From Melastoma dodecandrum (lineage: Eukaryota > Streptophyta > Magnoliopsida > Myrtales > Melastomataceae), in NCBI GenBank assembly GCA_029817715.1, contig JARUPY010000292.1:1448001-1512000 (forward strand): a DNA stretch of 64,000 nucleotides, given 5' to 3'. The notes beneath the pieces are model-generated. The model had not been told where the DNA came from. It worked only from the letters and a program-made list of their open reading frames with translations, and ran no database searches. The first letter of the stretch is position 1. Each line of letters starts with the position of its first letter. The position numbers were made by a program, and so were the translations under genes. Of the stretch, positions 1-9,187 are shown piece by piece.

Positions 1-500
1 AGGAGGGCTCGGAGATCGACGCCAACCCATCGCCCGGCAACAAGGCCGGCGGCCTGACCACGATCCTGGAGAAGTCGCTCGGCGCCATGGCGAAGGCCGG
101 CAGCACCAACCTCGTGGACGTGCTGCGCTACGCCGACCCGGTCACCGCCAAGGGCTTCGTCTTCATGGACACGCCCGGCTACGACCCGGTCTCGGCGACC
201 GGGCAGGTGGCAGGCGGGGCGAATCTCGTGTGCTTCACCACCGGGCGCGGCAGCGTGTTCGGCTGCAAGCCCGCGCCCTCGATCAAGATCGCCACCAACT
301 CGGCCATGTACCGGCGGCTCGAAGAGGACATGGACGTCAATTGCGGCACGATCCTCGACGGGGAAGAGAGCGTCGAGCAGGCCGGGCGGCGGATCTTCGA
401 GCGGATCCTGAAGGTCGCGGGCGGGGAGCGGACGAAGAGCGAGCAGTTCGATTTCGGATCGTCGGAATTCGCGCCCTGGCAGATCGGCGCGACGGTGTGA
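1..500 (+). CDS. Altronate dehydratase (UxaA/GarD family), C-terminal part
   Basis: The frame is open from base 3 to a TGA at 498-500, so about 165 C-terminal residues are present and the start lies outside the window. The segments EIDANPSPGNKAGG, FMDTPGYDPVSATGQVAGG and CFTTGRGSVFGCKPAPSIKI are typical of the large C-terminal domain of the altronate/galactarate dehydratase family, which dehydrates sugar acids with a metal cofactor. The exact sugar-acid substrate cannot be told from this fragment. The next gene is on the opposite strand, so this one probably ends its transcription unit. Confidence 0.85.
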   Translation, partial: EGSEIDANPSPGNKAGGLTTILEKSLGAMAKAGSTNLVDVLRYADPVTAKGFVFMDTPGYDPVSATGQVAGGANLVCFTTGRGSVFGCKPAPSIKIATNSAMYRRLEEDMDVNCGTILDGEESVEQAGRRIFERILKVAGGERTKSEQFDFGSSEFAPWQIGATV

Positions 501-657
501 GCCGGAAGGGTGCCGCCGGGCGCACGCGCGCGTGCCCAGACCGTCTTTGACAGCGAAGCGAACCAACCCCGCCTCGTCCCGCGCCCTGCGATCGCGCGCC
601 GCCCTGGGTGACGTCGCTCCGCGCGTGATGACGGCGCACGCGAGGCCATATGCGCGA

Positions 658-1704
658 TCAGAGATCCGTCCGCATCACGCCCGGAAAGCCCAGGATGAAG
701 TCGGGCCCGAAGGCGGTCACCGGCGTGTGGAAGCCTGCCGCCACTGCGCCGGCCGCGAGGCGCCGGGCAACCTCCAGGGCGGTCAAGACCGTCAAAGTGT
801 AGCCCTCGGGCGTTTCCATCCGGCTGGCCACGCGATGTCCCGACCGATCCCACGCCTCGGCCAGGAACGTGCTGCGGGCCGAGGCGCGGGCCGCGGCCGT
901 CGGACCCGCCGGCAGCCGGTCGATGCCGCGGTTGATCAGGCGCTGCGCGGTGGCGCCGGCGATGACCTTCCGGATCCCCGCCGGAAGGCCGGCGGCGGCC
1001 GCCATGGCGGGGAACGCTTCGAAGTAGACGTCGATATCGGGCACGCCGGTCGAGTACCACGCGCTCGACACGTCGCCCCAGCCGAGCCCCACGGTACGCC
1101 GGGGCCCGCGCCCGAAATCGGCACTGCCGCGGGGCGGGCTCGGCAATTCGACGATCCGACCGTCCCGGCGCACCCGCGTGCCCCAGGCGATGCCCTCCAC
1201 CATGGTCCGGGCCGTGCCCCGGCTGAAACCGCCGAATCCGCCGATCGAGATGCGCAGATGCGTCGCGCCGGGGAGCCGCCGCGCCACGTGGGCCGCGAGG
1301 CAGTCGCTCGGCACCACGTCGAAGCCCGACGCGGGCAGCAGCACGATGCCGGCGGCCTTCGCCTCCGCGTCGCGGGCGGCGAGCGCCTCCAGCACCGAGA
1401 TCTCGCCGGTGATGTCGATGTAATGCGCCCCCGCGGCGAGGCAGGCCTCGGCCATCGGCCGGGCCGTCGTGGAGAACGGGCCGGCGGCGTGGATCACCGC
1501 CGTGACGCCCGCGAGCGCGGCGCGCAGGCGCTCGGAATCATCCAAGAGGGCGGCGCGCCAGTCGAGCCCCAGTCGCGTGGCGAGCGTGCGAAGCTTGTCC
1601 GGATCGCGCCCCGCCAGGATCGGCCGCACGCCCTGCGCAACGGCATGCTCGGCCAGGAGCGTGCCGGTATAGCCGGTGGCGCCGTAGATCAGGATCGTGC
1701 TCAT
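658..1704 (-). CDS. Saccharopine dehydrogenase-like NAD(P)-binding reductase
   Basis: A 348-residue protein beginning MSTILIYGATGYTGTLLAEH, a Rossmann nucleotide-binding loop (GATGYTG, residues 8-14) in the form seen in saccharopine dehydrogenase NADP-binding proteins and the related trans-acting enoyl reductases. The segments VIHAAGPFSTTARPM and HYIDITGE match that family, in which the second half forms the substrate domain. Physiological substrate unknown; members act on lysine precursors or lipids, so the name stays generic. It is a single gene convergent with the altronate dehydratase and divergent from putA, with about 150 bases between the two starts. Confidence 0.85.
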   Translation of the reverse strand: MSTILIYGATGYTGTLLAEHAVAQGVRPILAGRDPDKLRTLATRLGLDWRAALLDDSERLRAALAGVTAVIHAAGPFSTTARPMAEACLAAGAHYIDITGEISVLEALAARDAEAKAAGIVLLPASGFDVVPSDCLAAHVARRLPGATHLRISIGGFGGFSRGTARTMVEGIAWGTRVRRDGRIVELPSPPRGSADFGRGPRRTVGLGWGDVSSAWYSTGVPDIDVYFEAFPAMAAAAGLPAGIRKVIAGATAQRLINRGIDRLPAGPTAAARASARSTFLAEAWDRSGHRVASRMETPEGYTLTVLTALEVARRLAAGAVAAGFHTPVTAFGPDFILGFPGVMRTDL

Positions 1705-1852
1705 GCCGCGCTTCTGCCACCGCGACGGCCGGCGTCAAAGCCCGCGGCGCGACGCAGCCTTACGGCGGCCGGCTGTTAATCTGCGACTCCGGAGGGAGTA
1801 GCGTGCGGCAGGGCTCAGGTGCGAAGCTTCGGCCCGTTGCCAGGGATGATCC

Positions 1853-4800
1853 ATGGGTGCCTCCCGTGACTCGGAGCATGCGGCGGACCCGTTCGGGGTC
1901 TTCGCGACCACGCTGCCGCCCCTCTCGCCGCTGCGCGCATCCATCGTGGCGGCGTGTCGGCGGTCGGAGGCCGATTGCATCGCGCCGCTCCTCGAACAGG
2001 CACGCCTGCCGCCCGACGCTGCCCGGCGCGTGGCCGATCAGGCCCGGCGACTCGTCGAGTCGCTGCGGCGCCGGGTTCCGCGCGGCGGCGTCGAGGGGCT
2101 GATCCACGAGTACGCCCTGTCGAGCCAGGAGGGCGTGGCGCTGATGTGCCTCGCCGAGGCGCTGCTGCGCATCCCCAATGCGGCCACCCGCGACGCGCTG
2201 ATCCGCGACAAGATCGCGCGATGCGATTGGGCGGCCCATCTCGGCCACAGCCCGTCGCCGTTTGTGAACGCGGCGACCTGGGGTCTGCTGGTCACCGGCC
2301 GCCTCGTCGCCACCCGGGACGAGGCTGGCCTGTCCGCCGCGCTCACACGCCTGATCGCCCGCGGCGGCGAGCCGCTGATCCGCGGGGGCGTCGATCTCGC
2401 CGTCCGGATGATGGGCGAGCAGTTCGTCACCGGCCGGTCGATCGCCGAGGCCCTGCGCAACGCCGCCAGGATGGAGGCGCGGGGCTTCACCTACTCGTAC
2501 GACATGCTGGGCGAGGCCGCCGTCACCGCGCAGGACGCCGAGAGCTACCTCCGCTCCTACGAGGCGGCGATCCGGGCCATCGGCGAGGCCTCGGATGGCC
2601 GGGGGGTGCTGCGCGGGCCGGGCATCTCGATCAAGCTGTCGGCGCTGCATCCCCGCTACACGCGAGCGCAGCGGACGCGCGTCCTGGGGGAGTTGGCGCC
2701 GCGGGCCCTGAGGCTGGCGCGTTTAGCCAAGGGCTTCGACATCGGCCTCAACATCGACGCCGAGGAGGCCGACCGGCTCGACCTGTCCCTGGACATCCTG
2801 GAACGGCTCGCCCTGGATCCGGATCTCGCCGGCTGGAACGGGCTCGGCTTCGTGGTTCAGGCCTACGGCAAGCGCTGCCCCTTCGTGATCGACGTGCTGA
2901 TCGACCTCGCCCGGCGCAGTCGGCGGCGGCTGATGGTGCGCCTCGTCAAGGGCGCCTACTGGGACAGCGAGATCAAGCGCGCGCAGGTGGACGGGCTCGC
3001 CGACTTCCCGGTCTTCACCCGCAAGGTCCACACCGACGTCTCGTATCTCGCCTGCGCGCGCCGGCTGCTCGACGCCCCGGATGCGGTCTTTCCGCAATTC
3101 GCCACCCACAACGCGCAGACGCTCGCCGCCATCGTGGAGATGGCGGGCCCGAATTTCCGGCTCGGACAATACGAATTCCAGTGCCTGCACGGGATGGGCG
3201 AGCCGCTCTACGAGGCTGTGGTGTCCGGCGCGGATCTGCGGCGCCCGTGCCGGATCTACGCGCCGGTGGGCACCCACGAGACGCTGCTCGCCTATCTCGT
3301 CCGCCGCCTCTTGGAGAACGGGGCCAACACCTCCTTCGTGAACCGCGTCGCCGATGAATCGGTGCCGCTCGATGCGCTGATCGCCGATCCGGTCGCCGCT
3401 GTGGAGGCCGCGACGCAACCGGGGGCGCCGCATCCACGCCTCGCGTTGCCGCGGGCACTCTACGGTCCGGCCCGAGCCAACGCGGCCGGCCTCGACCTAG
3501 CCGACGACGGTGCGCTCGCCCATCTTGCGGACGGATTGGCGGTGAGCGGGCGCACGCCCTGGCGCGCCGTCCCGACTGGGGCCGGTCCGGGCTCGGCCGA
3601 CACGCCCGTTCTCAACCCGGCGAATCACGAGGATCAGGTCGGCCTATGGCGGCCGGCCACGGCCACCGAGATCGAACGGGCCCTCGCGCGCGCCGATGCC
3701 TTTGCGGGCGCCTGGGCAACGACACCTTGCGCCGTCCGTGCGGCCGCCCTGCGTCGTGCGGCCGACACGTTCGAGGCGCGGATGCCGGCGCTGATCGGGC
3801 TCGTCGTGCGCGAGGCGGGAAAGTCCTACGCCAACGCTGTGGCGGAGATCCGGGAGGCCGTGGACTTCCTGCGCTTCTACGCGGCCGAGGCCGAGCGGAC
3901 GCTCGGTCCGGCCCACGAACCGCTCGGACCGGTGGCCTGCATCGCGCCCTGGAACTTCCCGCTCGCAATCTTCGTCGGCCAGGTGGCGGCTGCCCTGGCG
4001 GCGGGCAACCCGGTCCTGGCCAAGCCCGCCGAGGAGACGCCGCTCACCGCCGCGGAGGCGGTCCGGAATCTGCAAGCCGCGGGCATCCCCGAGGAGGCGC
4101 TGCAATTCTTGCCCGGCGACGGCGCGGTCGGCGGCGCCCTGATCCGCGACGAGCGGGTGCAGGCCGTGATGTTCACCGGCTCGACGGCGGTGGCCAAGGA
4201 GATCCAGCGCAGCCTCGCTGAGCGCCTGAACGCCCGCGGCGAGCCCGTCGCCCTCATCGCCGAGACCGGCGGCCAGAACGCCCTGGTGGTGGATTCCTCC
4301 GCCCTGGCCGAGCAAGTCGTGACGGACGTGATCACCTCCGCCTTCGACTCGGCGGGCCAGCGCTGCTCGGCCCTGCGGATTCTGTGCCTGCAAGAGGAGA
4401 TCGCCGACCGCACGCTCGCGATGCTGACGGGGGCGCTCCGCGAACTGGCCGTCGGAAATCCGTGTCACCTGTCCACGGATATCGGTCCGGTCATCACCGC
4501 CGAAGCCGCCGAGGGCATCACCCGCCACGTGGCGACGATGCGCGCCCGCGGCTTCGCCGTGCAGCAGTTCCCGCTCCCGGCCGGAGCGGAGATCGGAACG
4601 TTCGTGCCGCCGACGATCATCGAGATCGGGCAGGTCGCCGATGTGGACCACGAGGTGTTCGGCCCGGTGCTGCACGTGCTGCGCTACGCCCGGATTGACC
4701 TCGACCGCCTGCTCGCGGAGATCGATGCCACCGGCTACGGCCTGACCTTCGGCCTGCACAGCCGGATCGACGAGACGATCGCCCGTTCCCTCGGCCGCGT

Positions 4801-5527
4801 CCCCGCCGGCAACCGCTACGTGAACCGCACCATCATCGGCGCCGTTGTCGGCGTGCAGCCCTTCGGCGGATCCGGCCTGTCCGGGACGGGGCCGAAGGCC
4901 GGCGGACCGCTCTATCTCGTCCGGCTCGTCCAGCGTCCGTCGGCGCGCGCCCTCGACGGACTGGCGGCCGATACGCCGCCGATCCTGCCGTTCCTGGCTT
5001 GGCTACGCTCGACCGGCCGAGACCGCATCGCCGATCTCCTCGAGCCGGCCCGTTATCCCGCTTTCGCGGACGTCGTCCTCGACGGCCCGGTTGGTGAGCG
5101 CAACCTGTACGCGCTTCGCCCGCGCGGCAACGTCGCCGCGATCCCCAGCACCGAGGCCGGCCTTCTTCATCAGCTCGGAACGATCCTCGGCAGCGGCAAT
5201 CGCGCCGTGATCATCGGCCCGCCGACAGGACGGTTCGGGATCCCGCAACTCCCGACCGAATGCACCGCGCGGATCACTTGGACCGCGGATCTGGAAGCCG
5301 CGCCGGACCTGCACGCCGTCCTGTTCGAGGGCGACGCGGCCGGTCTGCTGCACCTGAACAGCGCGCTCGCCGCGCGTCCCGGGCCGATCGTGTCGATCCA
5401 GGCGCGGACGCCGGAGGCCCTTGAGGCCGGCGACCTCTACGTCGCGGCCGGCCTCGTCGAGGAGGTGTCGACCGCGATCAATACGGCCGCCGCCGGAGGC
5501 AACGCCAGCCTGATGAGTCTCGGCTGA
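1853..5527 (+). CDS. putA: Bifunctional proline dehydrogenase / L-glutamate-5-semialdehyde dehydrogenase PutA
   Basis: The 1224-residue enzyme oxidises proline to glutamate in two steps with FAD and then NAD. The proline dehydrogenase barrel covers roughly residues 90-480 (GISIKLSALHPRY near 256, RLVKGAYWDSEIKRAQ near 362, FATHNAQTLAA and FQCLHGMGEPLYE after it). The aldehyde dehydrogenase domain runs from about 580 to 1040, with the PWNFP motif, a general-base Glu at about 804 (ETGGQN) and the catalytic Cys at about 838 (GQRCSA). About 170 further residues form the C-terminal extension of longer PutA types. No ribbon-helix-helix DNA-binding domain is visible at the N-terminus, so it probably does not repress its own gene. 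The ATG at 1853 is used; no strong Shine-Dalgarno sequence precedes it. Confidence 0.97.
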   Translation: MGASRDSEHAADPFGVFATTLPPLSPLRASIVAACRRSEADCIAPLLEQARLPPDAARRVADQARRLVESLRRRVPRGGVEGLIHEYALSSQEGVALMCLAEALLRIPNAATRDALIRDKIARCDWAAHLGHSPSPFVNAATWGLLVTGRLVATRDEAGLSAALTRLIARGGEPLIRGGVDLAVRMMGEQFVTGRSIAEALRNAARMEARGFTYSYDMLGEAAVTAQDAESYLRSYEAAIRAIGEASDGRGVLRGPGISIKLSALHPRYTRAQRTRVLGELAPRALRLARLAKGFDIGLNIDAEEADRLDLSLDILERLALDPDLAGWNGLGFVVQAYGKRCPFVIDVLIDLARRSRRRLMVRLVKGAYWDSEIKRAQVDGLADFPVFTRKVHTDVSYLACARRLLDAPDAVFPQFATHNAQTLAAIVEMAGPNFRLGQYEFQCLHGMGEPLYEAVVSGADLRRPCRIYAPVGTHETLLAYLVRRLLENGANTSFVNRVADESVPLDALIADPVAAVEAATQPGAPHPRLALPRALYGPARANAAGLDLADDGALAHLADGLAVSGRTPWRAVPTGAGPGSADTPVLNPANHEDQVGLWRPATATEIERALARADAFAGAWATTPCAVRAAALRRAADTFEARMPALIGLVVREAGKSYANAVAEIREAVDFLRFYAAEAERTLGPAHEPLGPVACIAPWNFPLAIFVGQVAAALAAGNPVLAKPAEETPLTAAEAVRNLQAAGIPEEALQFLPGDGAVGGALIRDERVQAVMFTGSTAVAKEIQRSLAERLNARGEPVALIAETGGQNALVVDSSALAEQVVTDVITSAFDSAGQRCSALRILCLQEEIADRTLAMLTGALRELAVGNPCHLSTDIGPVITAEAAEGITRHVATMRARGFAVQQFPLPAGAEIGTFVPPTIIEIGQVADVDHEVFGPVLHVLRYARIDLDRLLAEIDATGYGLTFGLHSRIDETIARSLGRVPAGNRYVNRTIIGAVVGVQPFGGSGLSGTGPKAGGPLYLVRLVQRPSARALDGLAADTPPILPFLAWLRSTGRDRIADLLEPARYPAFADVVLDGPVGERNLYALRPRGNVAAIPSTEAGLLHQLGTILGSGNRAVIIGPPTGRFGIPQLPTECTARITWTADLEAAPDLHAVLFEGDAAGLLHLNSALAARPGPIVSIQARTPEALEAGDLYVAAGLVEEVSTAINTAAAGGNASLMSLG

Positions 5528-5570
5528 GCTGCCCGCGGCCGCGCCCGTCTGAGAACCTCAATGCGACCGC

Positions 5571-5864
5571 CTACGCGGCGCGCGACCAGCGGATGTCGCC
5601 GAGGCTCTCGCGGAAGGCGAAGCGGGCCAGGTGATCCGCCACGACATTCTCGAGGCGGGTCAGGTTGACCGGGTCCGAGCTGTCGATGCGCATCACCAGC
5701 GCGTCGGGCTCGGCGTCGAAGGTGCAAACGCGATCCTCGCCGAACGGCACGGTGCCGTGCTGGGGGGTCGCCTCGACCTTGAACTTGTGGCTCCAGTGCC
5801 GGCAGAGCTGCTGCAGGTAGCGGCTCGCTTCCGTGGTGTGCACGCGGGCCAGTGAGGTAGGCAT
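5571..5864 (-). CDS. DUF2218 domain-containing protein
   Basis: A 97-residue protein that is nearly all one DUF2218 domain, recognised from the pattern ARVHTTEASRYLQQLCRHWSHKFKV, the acidic middle part and the closing LGDIRWSRAA. The family is small, cytoplasmic and of unknown function; in other proteobacteria it often sits near iron or siderophore genes, which are not seen here. It is convergent with putA, 43 bases from the putA stop. A perfect 18-base palindrome lies 56 bases upstream of the start (5920-5937) and may control it. Confidence 0.85.
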   Translation of the reverse strand: MPTSLARVHTTEASRYLQQLCRHWSHKFKVEATPQHGTVPFGEDRVCTFDAEPDALVMRIDSSDPVNLTRLENVVADHLARFAFRESLGDIRWSRAA

Positions 5865-5919
5865 TCCGTCGATCTCCGAATGGATGCGATTCAGCCTGTC
5901 GTTGACGATTCGTCATTCG

Positions 5920-5937
5920 ATCTCGCAAGTGCGAGAT
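5920..5937. promoter_or_regulatory. Perfect palindrome upstream of the DUF2218 gene
   Basis: ATCTCGCA and TGCGAGAT face each other across a 2-base spacer (AG), giving a perfect 18-base inverted repeat in the promoter region of the minus-strand DUF2218 gene. The size and symmetry fit an operator for a dimeric repressor (TetR, MarR or PadR type), but no regulator gene is adjacent. Operator function is inference. Confidence 0.45.
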
Positions 5938-6122
5938 AGGAAGGCTCCGGAGCAAGTGCCATGCCCAGCGTTGACGGACACGTCGCCGTCGTTTCTCTAC
6001 GAAGGTCGGTCCGAAGCGTTAGCGGTCGCTTAACGCCCCGGGCGTCCGCGGCGGATCGCGGCGGGGCGTGTCTGTCCTGCACCGGCCTCGGTGCCAAATT
6101 ATGGCGCGCCGCACAAAATCCA

Positions 6123-7565
6123 TCAGCGTGGCGGTGCCGATTGGTCGGCCTCCAGCGCGATGACCTTGCCGGGGTTGAGGAGGTTCGAGGGATCGACCGC
6201 ACCTTTCAGCCGGCGCATCAGGTCGAGGCCGACGGGATCGCCGTAGCGGGCCAGTTCCTCGCGCTTGATCAGGCCGACCCCGTGCTCGGCTGCGATCGAG
6301 CCGCCGAGTTCGTGCACGATATCGTGAACGATGCGGTTGAACCGGCCCCACTCGGCCAGGAACGCCGGCGCCGGCATGCCCGGTGGCTGCGACAGGTTGA
6401 AGTGGATGTTGCCGTCTCCGAAATGGCCGAAGCCGCAGGGGCGCAGGCCCGGCATGGCGGCGATGCAGGCGGCGTCGGCCCGTGCCAGGAAATCAGGCAG
6501 GCACGACAGCGGCACCGACACGTCGTGTTTGATCGATGCGCCTTCCCGCGTTTGCGCTTCCGGAACCCCTTCGCGCAGCCGCCAGAGCGCATCGTTCTGG
6601 GCGCCGCTCCTGCCGATCGCTGCATCGGCGATCAGGCCCGCCTCCAACGCCCGACCGAGGGCGGACTCCAGGGCAGCGCGCGCATCGGCATCCGGCCGGG
6701 CCGCGGAAGCCTCGATCAGCGCGTAGGCGCCATGAGGGTCGGCCAGCGGGCGAACCGTGCCCGGTACGTGCCGCAGAACGATCTCCAGAGCGAAGGGCGG
6801 CAGATACTCGAAAGCCGTCAGATCGCGGTCGAGCCGCGTCCGCAGGTCCACGAACAGGTCGAGGGCGGCCTGGGCCGAAGCCAGACCCACGAAGGCGACG
6901 CTGGTGCTGCGCGGCTTCGGAAACAGCTTCAGCACCGCCGCGGTCACGATGCCGAGGGTGCCCTCCGAGCCGATGAACAGCTGCTTGAGATCGTAGCCAG
7001 CATTGTCCTTCCGGAGCGCCCGCAGCCCGTTCCAGACCCGGCCGTCGGCGAGAACCACCTCCAGCCCCAGCACGAGATCGCGGGCGTTGCCGTAGGCCAG
7101 CACTGCGATTCCGCCCGCATTGGTGCTGATGCCGCCGCCGATCCGAGCCGAGCCGCGCGAGGCGTAGGAGAGCGGGAACAGCATGCCGGCGGCGTCGGCG
7201 GCCTCCTGCACGTGCTGGAGGATCATTCCGGCCTCCACCGTGATGGTGGCATCCACCGGATCGACCGCGCGCAGACGCGTCATCCGCTCCAGGGAGAGCA
7301 CCACGCCGCCCCCCGGCACGCCGCCGCCGGTGAGCCCGGTATTGCCGCCGAGCGGCACCACGGGAAGGCCGGCCTGCGTGCAGGCCCGCACCGCGAAGGC
7401 GACCTCCTCGGTGGAGCCCGGCCGGAGCACCGCGAGCGCCGAACCCGTGAACAGCTTACGGCTCTCGACCAGGTACGGCGCCATGTCCGCGGCATCGGTC
7501 ACCACATGCCGTGCGCCGAGGCCGTCTCGGAGCGCGGCGATCAACGTATCGAGGGAGTCTGCCAT
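6123..7565 (-). CDS. FAD-binding oxidoreductase, D-2-hydroxyacid dehydrogenase (GlcD/D2HGDH-like)
   Basis: An FAD-linked oxidase of about 480 residues. The PCMH-type FAD-binding domain has VVPLGGNTGLTGGGVP and GSARIGGGISTNAGGIAVLAYGNARD, and the C-terminal FAD-linked oxidase domain contains GFGHFGDGNIHFNLSQP and the ending EHGVGLIKREELARYGDPVGL..AVDPSNLLNPGKV. These are hallmarks of enzymes oxidising D-lactate, glycolate or D-2-hydroxyglutarate. No Fe-S partner gene is adjacent, so a stand-alone D-2-hydroxyacid dehydrogenase is most likely. The start is taken as ATG 7565 (MADSLDTL); ATG at 7574 or GTG at 7595 would add 3 or 10 residues, and none has a good ribosome site. Confidence 0.9.
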   Translation of the reverse strand: MADSLDTLIAALRDGLGARHVVTDAADMAPYLVESRKLFTGSALAVLRPGSTEEVAFAVRACTQAGLPVVPLGGNTGLTGGGVPGGGVVLSLERMTRLRAVDPVDATITVEAGMILQHVQEAADAAGMLFPLSYASRGSARIGGGISTNAGGIAVLAYGNARDLVLGLEVVLADGRVWNGLRALRKDNAGYDLKQLFIGSEGTLGIVTAAVLKLFPKPRSTSVAFVGLASAQAALDLFVDLRTRLDRDLTAFEYLPPFALEIVLRHVPGTVRPLADPHGAYALIEASAARPDADARAALESALGRALEAGLIADAAIGRSGAQNDALWRLREGVPEAQTREGASIKHDVSVPLSCLPDFLARADAACIAAMPGLRPCGFGHFGDGNIHFNLSQPPGMPAPAFLAEWGRFNRIVHDIVHELGGSIAAEHGVGLIKREELARYGDPVGLDLMRRLKGAVDPSNLLNPGKVIALEADQSAPPR

Positions 7566-7711
7566 CGGAATCATCGAAAAAATTTTGTAGGCCACGGCGC
7601 CGTCGTGGCAAGCGCCGGGATGGCGCGGGGCGGCGGGCAGCCTACAACGGTCCGGTACGCACCCGGCGGCGCAAAGGCCGGCCGTCGAACGATGTCACCG
7701 CAGAGGCAGAG

Positions 7712-8407
7712 ATGCTCTCCGTCATCCAGAACCCGCCCCGCATCGCGCTCCCGATCATCGGCAGCAGCGATTTCTTCCCCGTCCGCCGGGTCTACTGCGT
7801 CGGCCGCAACTACGCCGCCCATGCCCGGGAAATGGGGGCCGATCCGGACCGGGAGCCGCCGTTCTTCTTCATGAAGCCCGCCGACGCCCTGCAGATCGTG
7901 GGGTCGGAACCGACGCCCCACCCCTATCCGCCCAAGACCAGCAACTATCATTTCGAGGTCGAACTGGTGGCCGCGCTCGCCGGCGGCGGCAGCGACCTCC
8001 CGGTCGCGGATGCCCTGGATCACGTCTACGGCTACGCGATCGGCCTCGACATGACCCGCCGCGATCTCCAGGACGAGGCCAAGAAGCTGTCGCGTCCGTG
8101 GGATACCGGCAAGGCGGCCGATGGCTCGGGCCCAATCGGCGCCCTCCACCCGGCCTCTCTAATCGGCCACCCGGCGCGGGGACCGATCACGCTGTCGGTG
8201 GATGGGCAGACGCGCCAGACCGGCGACCTCGCCGACATGATCTGGTCGGTGGCCGAGCAGATCGCCTACCTGTCGGGTTATTTCGCGCTGCAGCCGGGCG
8301 ACCTCATCTTCACCGGCACGCCCTCCGGCGTCGGGCCCGTCGAGCGCGGCCAGCGCATGGTGGCCTCGATCGCCGGCCTCGGCGCCATCACCCTCGACGT
8401 CGTCTGA
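7712..8407 (+). CDS. Fumarylacetoacetate hydrolase family protein (fumarylpyruvate hydrolase-like)
   Basis: A 231-residue FAH-fold hydrolase. RVYCVGRNYAAHAREMG, PFFFMKPADAL, the metal-binding NYHFEVELVAAL and FTGTPSGVGPV are the standard motifs of the short FAH family. The length and the YPPKTSNYHFEVELV segment resemble fumarylpyruvate hydrolases of the gentisate pathway, but no other gentisate genes are nearby, so the substrate is open. The ATG at 7712 is preferred because the family begins close to this point; the frame stays open upstream. It is divergent from the FAD oxidoreductase and followed 20 bases later by a Nudix gene on the same strand. Confidence 0.88.
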   Translation: MLSVIQNPPRIALPIIGSSDFFPVRRVYCVGRNYAAHAREMGADPDREPPFFFMKPADALQIVGSEPTPHPYPPKTSNYHFEVELVAALAGGGSDLPVADALDHVYGYAIGLDMTRRDLQDEAKKLSRPWDTGKAADGSGPIGALHPASLIGHPARGPITLSVDGQTRQTGDLADMIWSVAEQIAYLSGYFALQPGDLIFTGTPSGVGPVERGQRMVASIAGLGAITLDVV

Positions 8408-8427
8408 TCGGGCGCCTGCGGACCGAC

Positions 8428-8892
8428 ATGCTTCTCGATCGGCGGCTGCTGCGGCGCCTGTTCCATCTCGGCGCCCTGGCCACGCGGGGGATGACCCTCG
8501 GCGTCCGCGGCGTCGCTTTCGACACGCGGGGCCGTGTCGCGCTGGTACGCCATACCTACGTCAGCGGCTGGCACCTCCCGGGTGGCGGCGTGGAACGCGG
8601 CGAGACGGCGCACGACGCGATGGTGCGCGAGTTCCGCGAGGAGACGGGAATCGTCCCCGCGGAGCGGCTTCGCCTCCACGGCCTCTACCGCAACGTCGTC
8701 GCCGCACCCCGCGATCACGTAGCGCTGTTCGTCCTCTCGGCCTTCGCGGTTCCGCACCCGAAGGTCCCGGACCGCGAGATTGCCGCGTGCGCCTTCTTTC
8801 CGGTCGACGCGCTGCCGGATGACACCACGCGCGGGACCCGTGCGCGCCTGGACGAGGTCCGCCAGGGCCTCCCGCCCGCCGCGCATTGGTGA
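8428..8892 (+). CDS. Nudix hydrolase
   Basis: A 154-residue protein with a complete Nudix box, GGGVERGETAHDAMVREFREETG continuing into I (given here in part as GETAHDAMVREFREETG), carrying the REEXXEE-type metal-binding helix. Nudix enzymes cleave nucleoside diphosphates linked to another group; the substrate cannot be predicted. The N-terminal 20 residues (LLDRRLLRRLFHLGALATRG) precede the fold. The ATG at 8428 lies 20 bases after the FAH-family stop, so the two genes probably form one transcript. Confidence 0.9.
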   Translation: MLLDRRLLRRLFHLGALATRGMTLGVRGVAFDTRGRVALVRHTYVSGWHLPGGGVERGETAHDAMVREFREETGIVPAERLRLHGLYRNVVAAPRDHVALFVLSAFAVPHPKVPDREIAACAFFPVDALPDDTTRGTRARLDEVRQGLPPAAHW

Positions 8893-8997
8893 ATCGGTGC
8901 CGGGGGCAAAAGAGACGCTTGCGTCGCCCGGCGGAATGGTGTTTAGAGAGCGCCGCCGGGGCCGCCGGCACGCAAGTCCGGGCGGCACGGTGAGTGA

Positions 8998-9072
8998 GCG
9001 GGTGTAGCTCAGGGGTAGAGCACAACCTTGCCAAGGTTGGGGTCGAGGGTTCGAATCCCTTCGCCCGCTCCA
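8998..9072 (+). tRNA. tRNA-Gly (GCC)
   Basis: A 75-base cloverleaf: acceptor GCGGGTG pairs with CGCCCGC, the anticodon loop is TTGCCAA with anticodon GCC, the T arm is GAGGGTTCGAATCCCTT, the discriminator is T as usual for glycine, and CCA is encoded. It stands alone between the Nudix gene and the convergent deformylase-like gene. Confidence 0.96.
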
Positions 9073-9187
9073 GTTTTCCCTACCAGTCCAGTACTTCGTG
9101 AGACGCGCCGCACGACGTTGCGAACGCGCCCGATTTTATCCGGCGCGCACGGCGTGCTACCCGGCTTCGCCCCGGGCGGGCGGCGGA

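Noticed and set aside
5961..7874. A 637-codon plus-strand frame
   Set aside because: Covers the FAD oxidoreductase gene in antisense; the opposite strand carries the conserved motifs.
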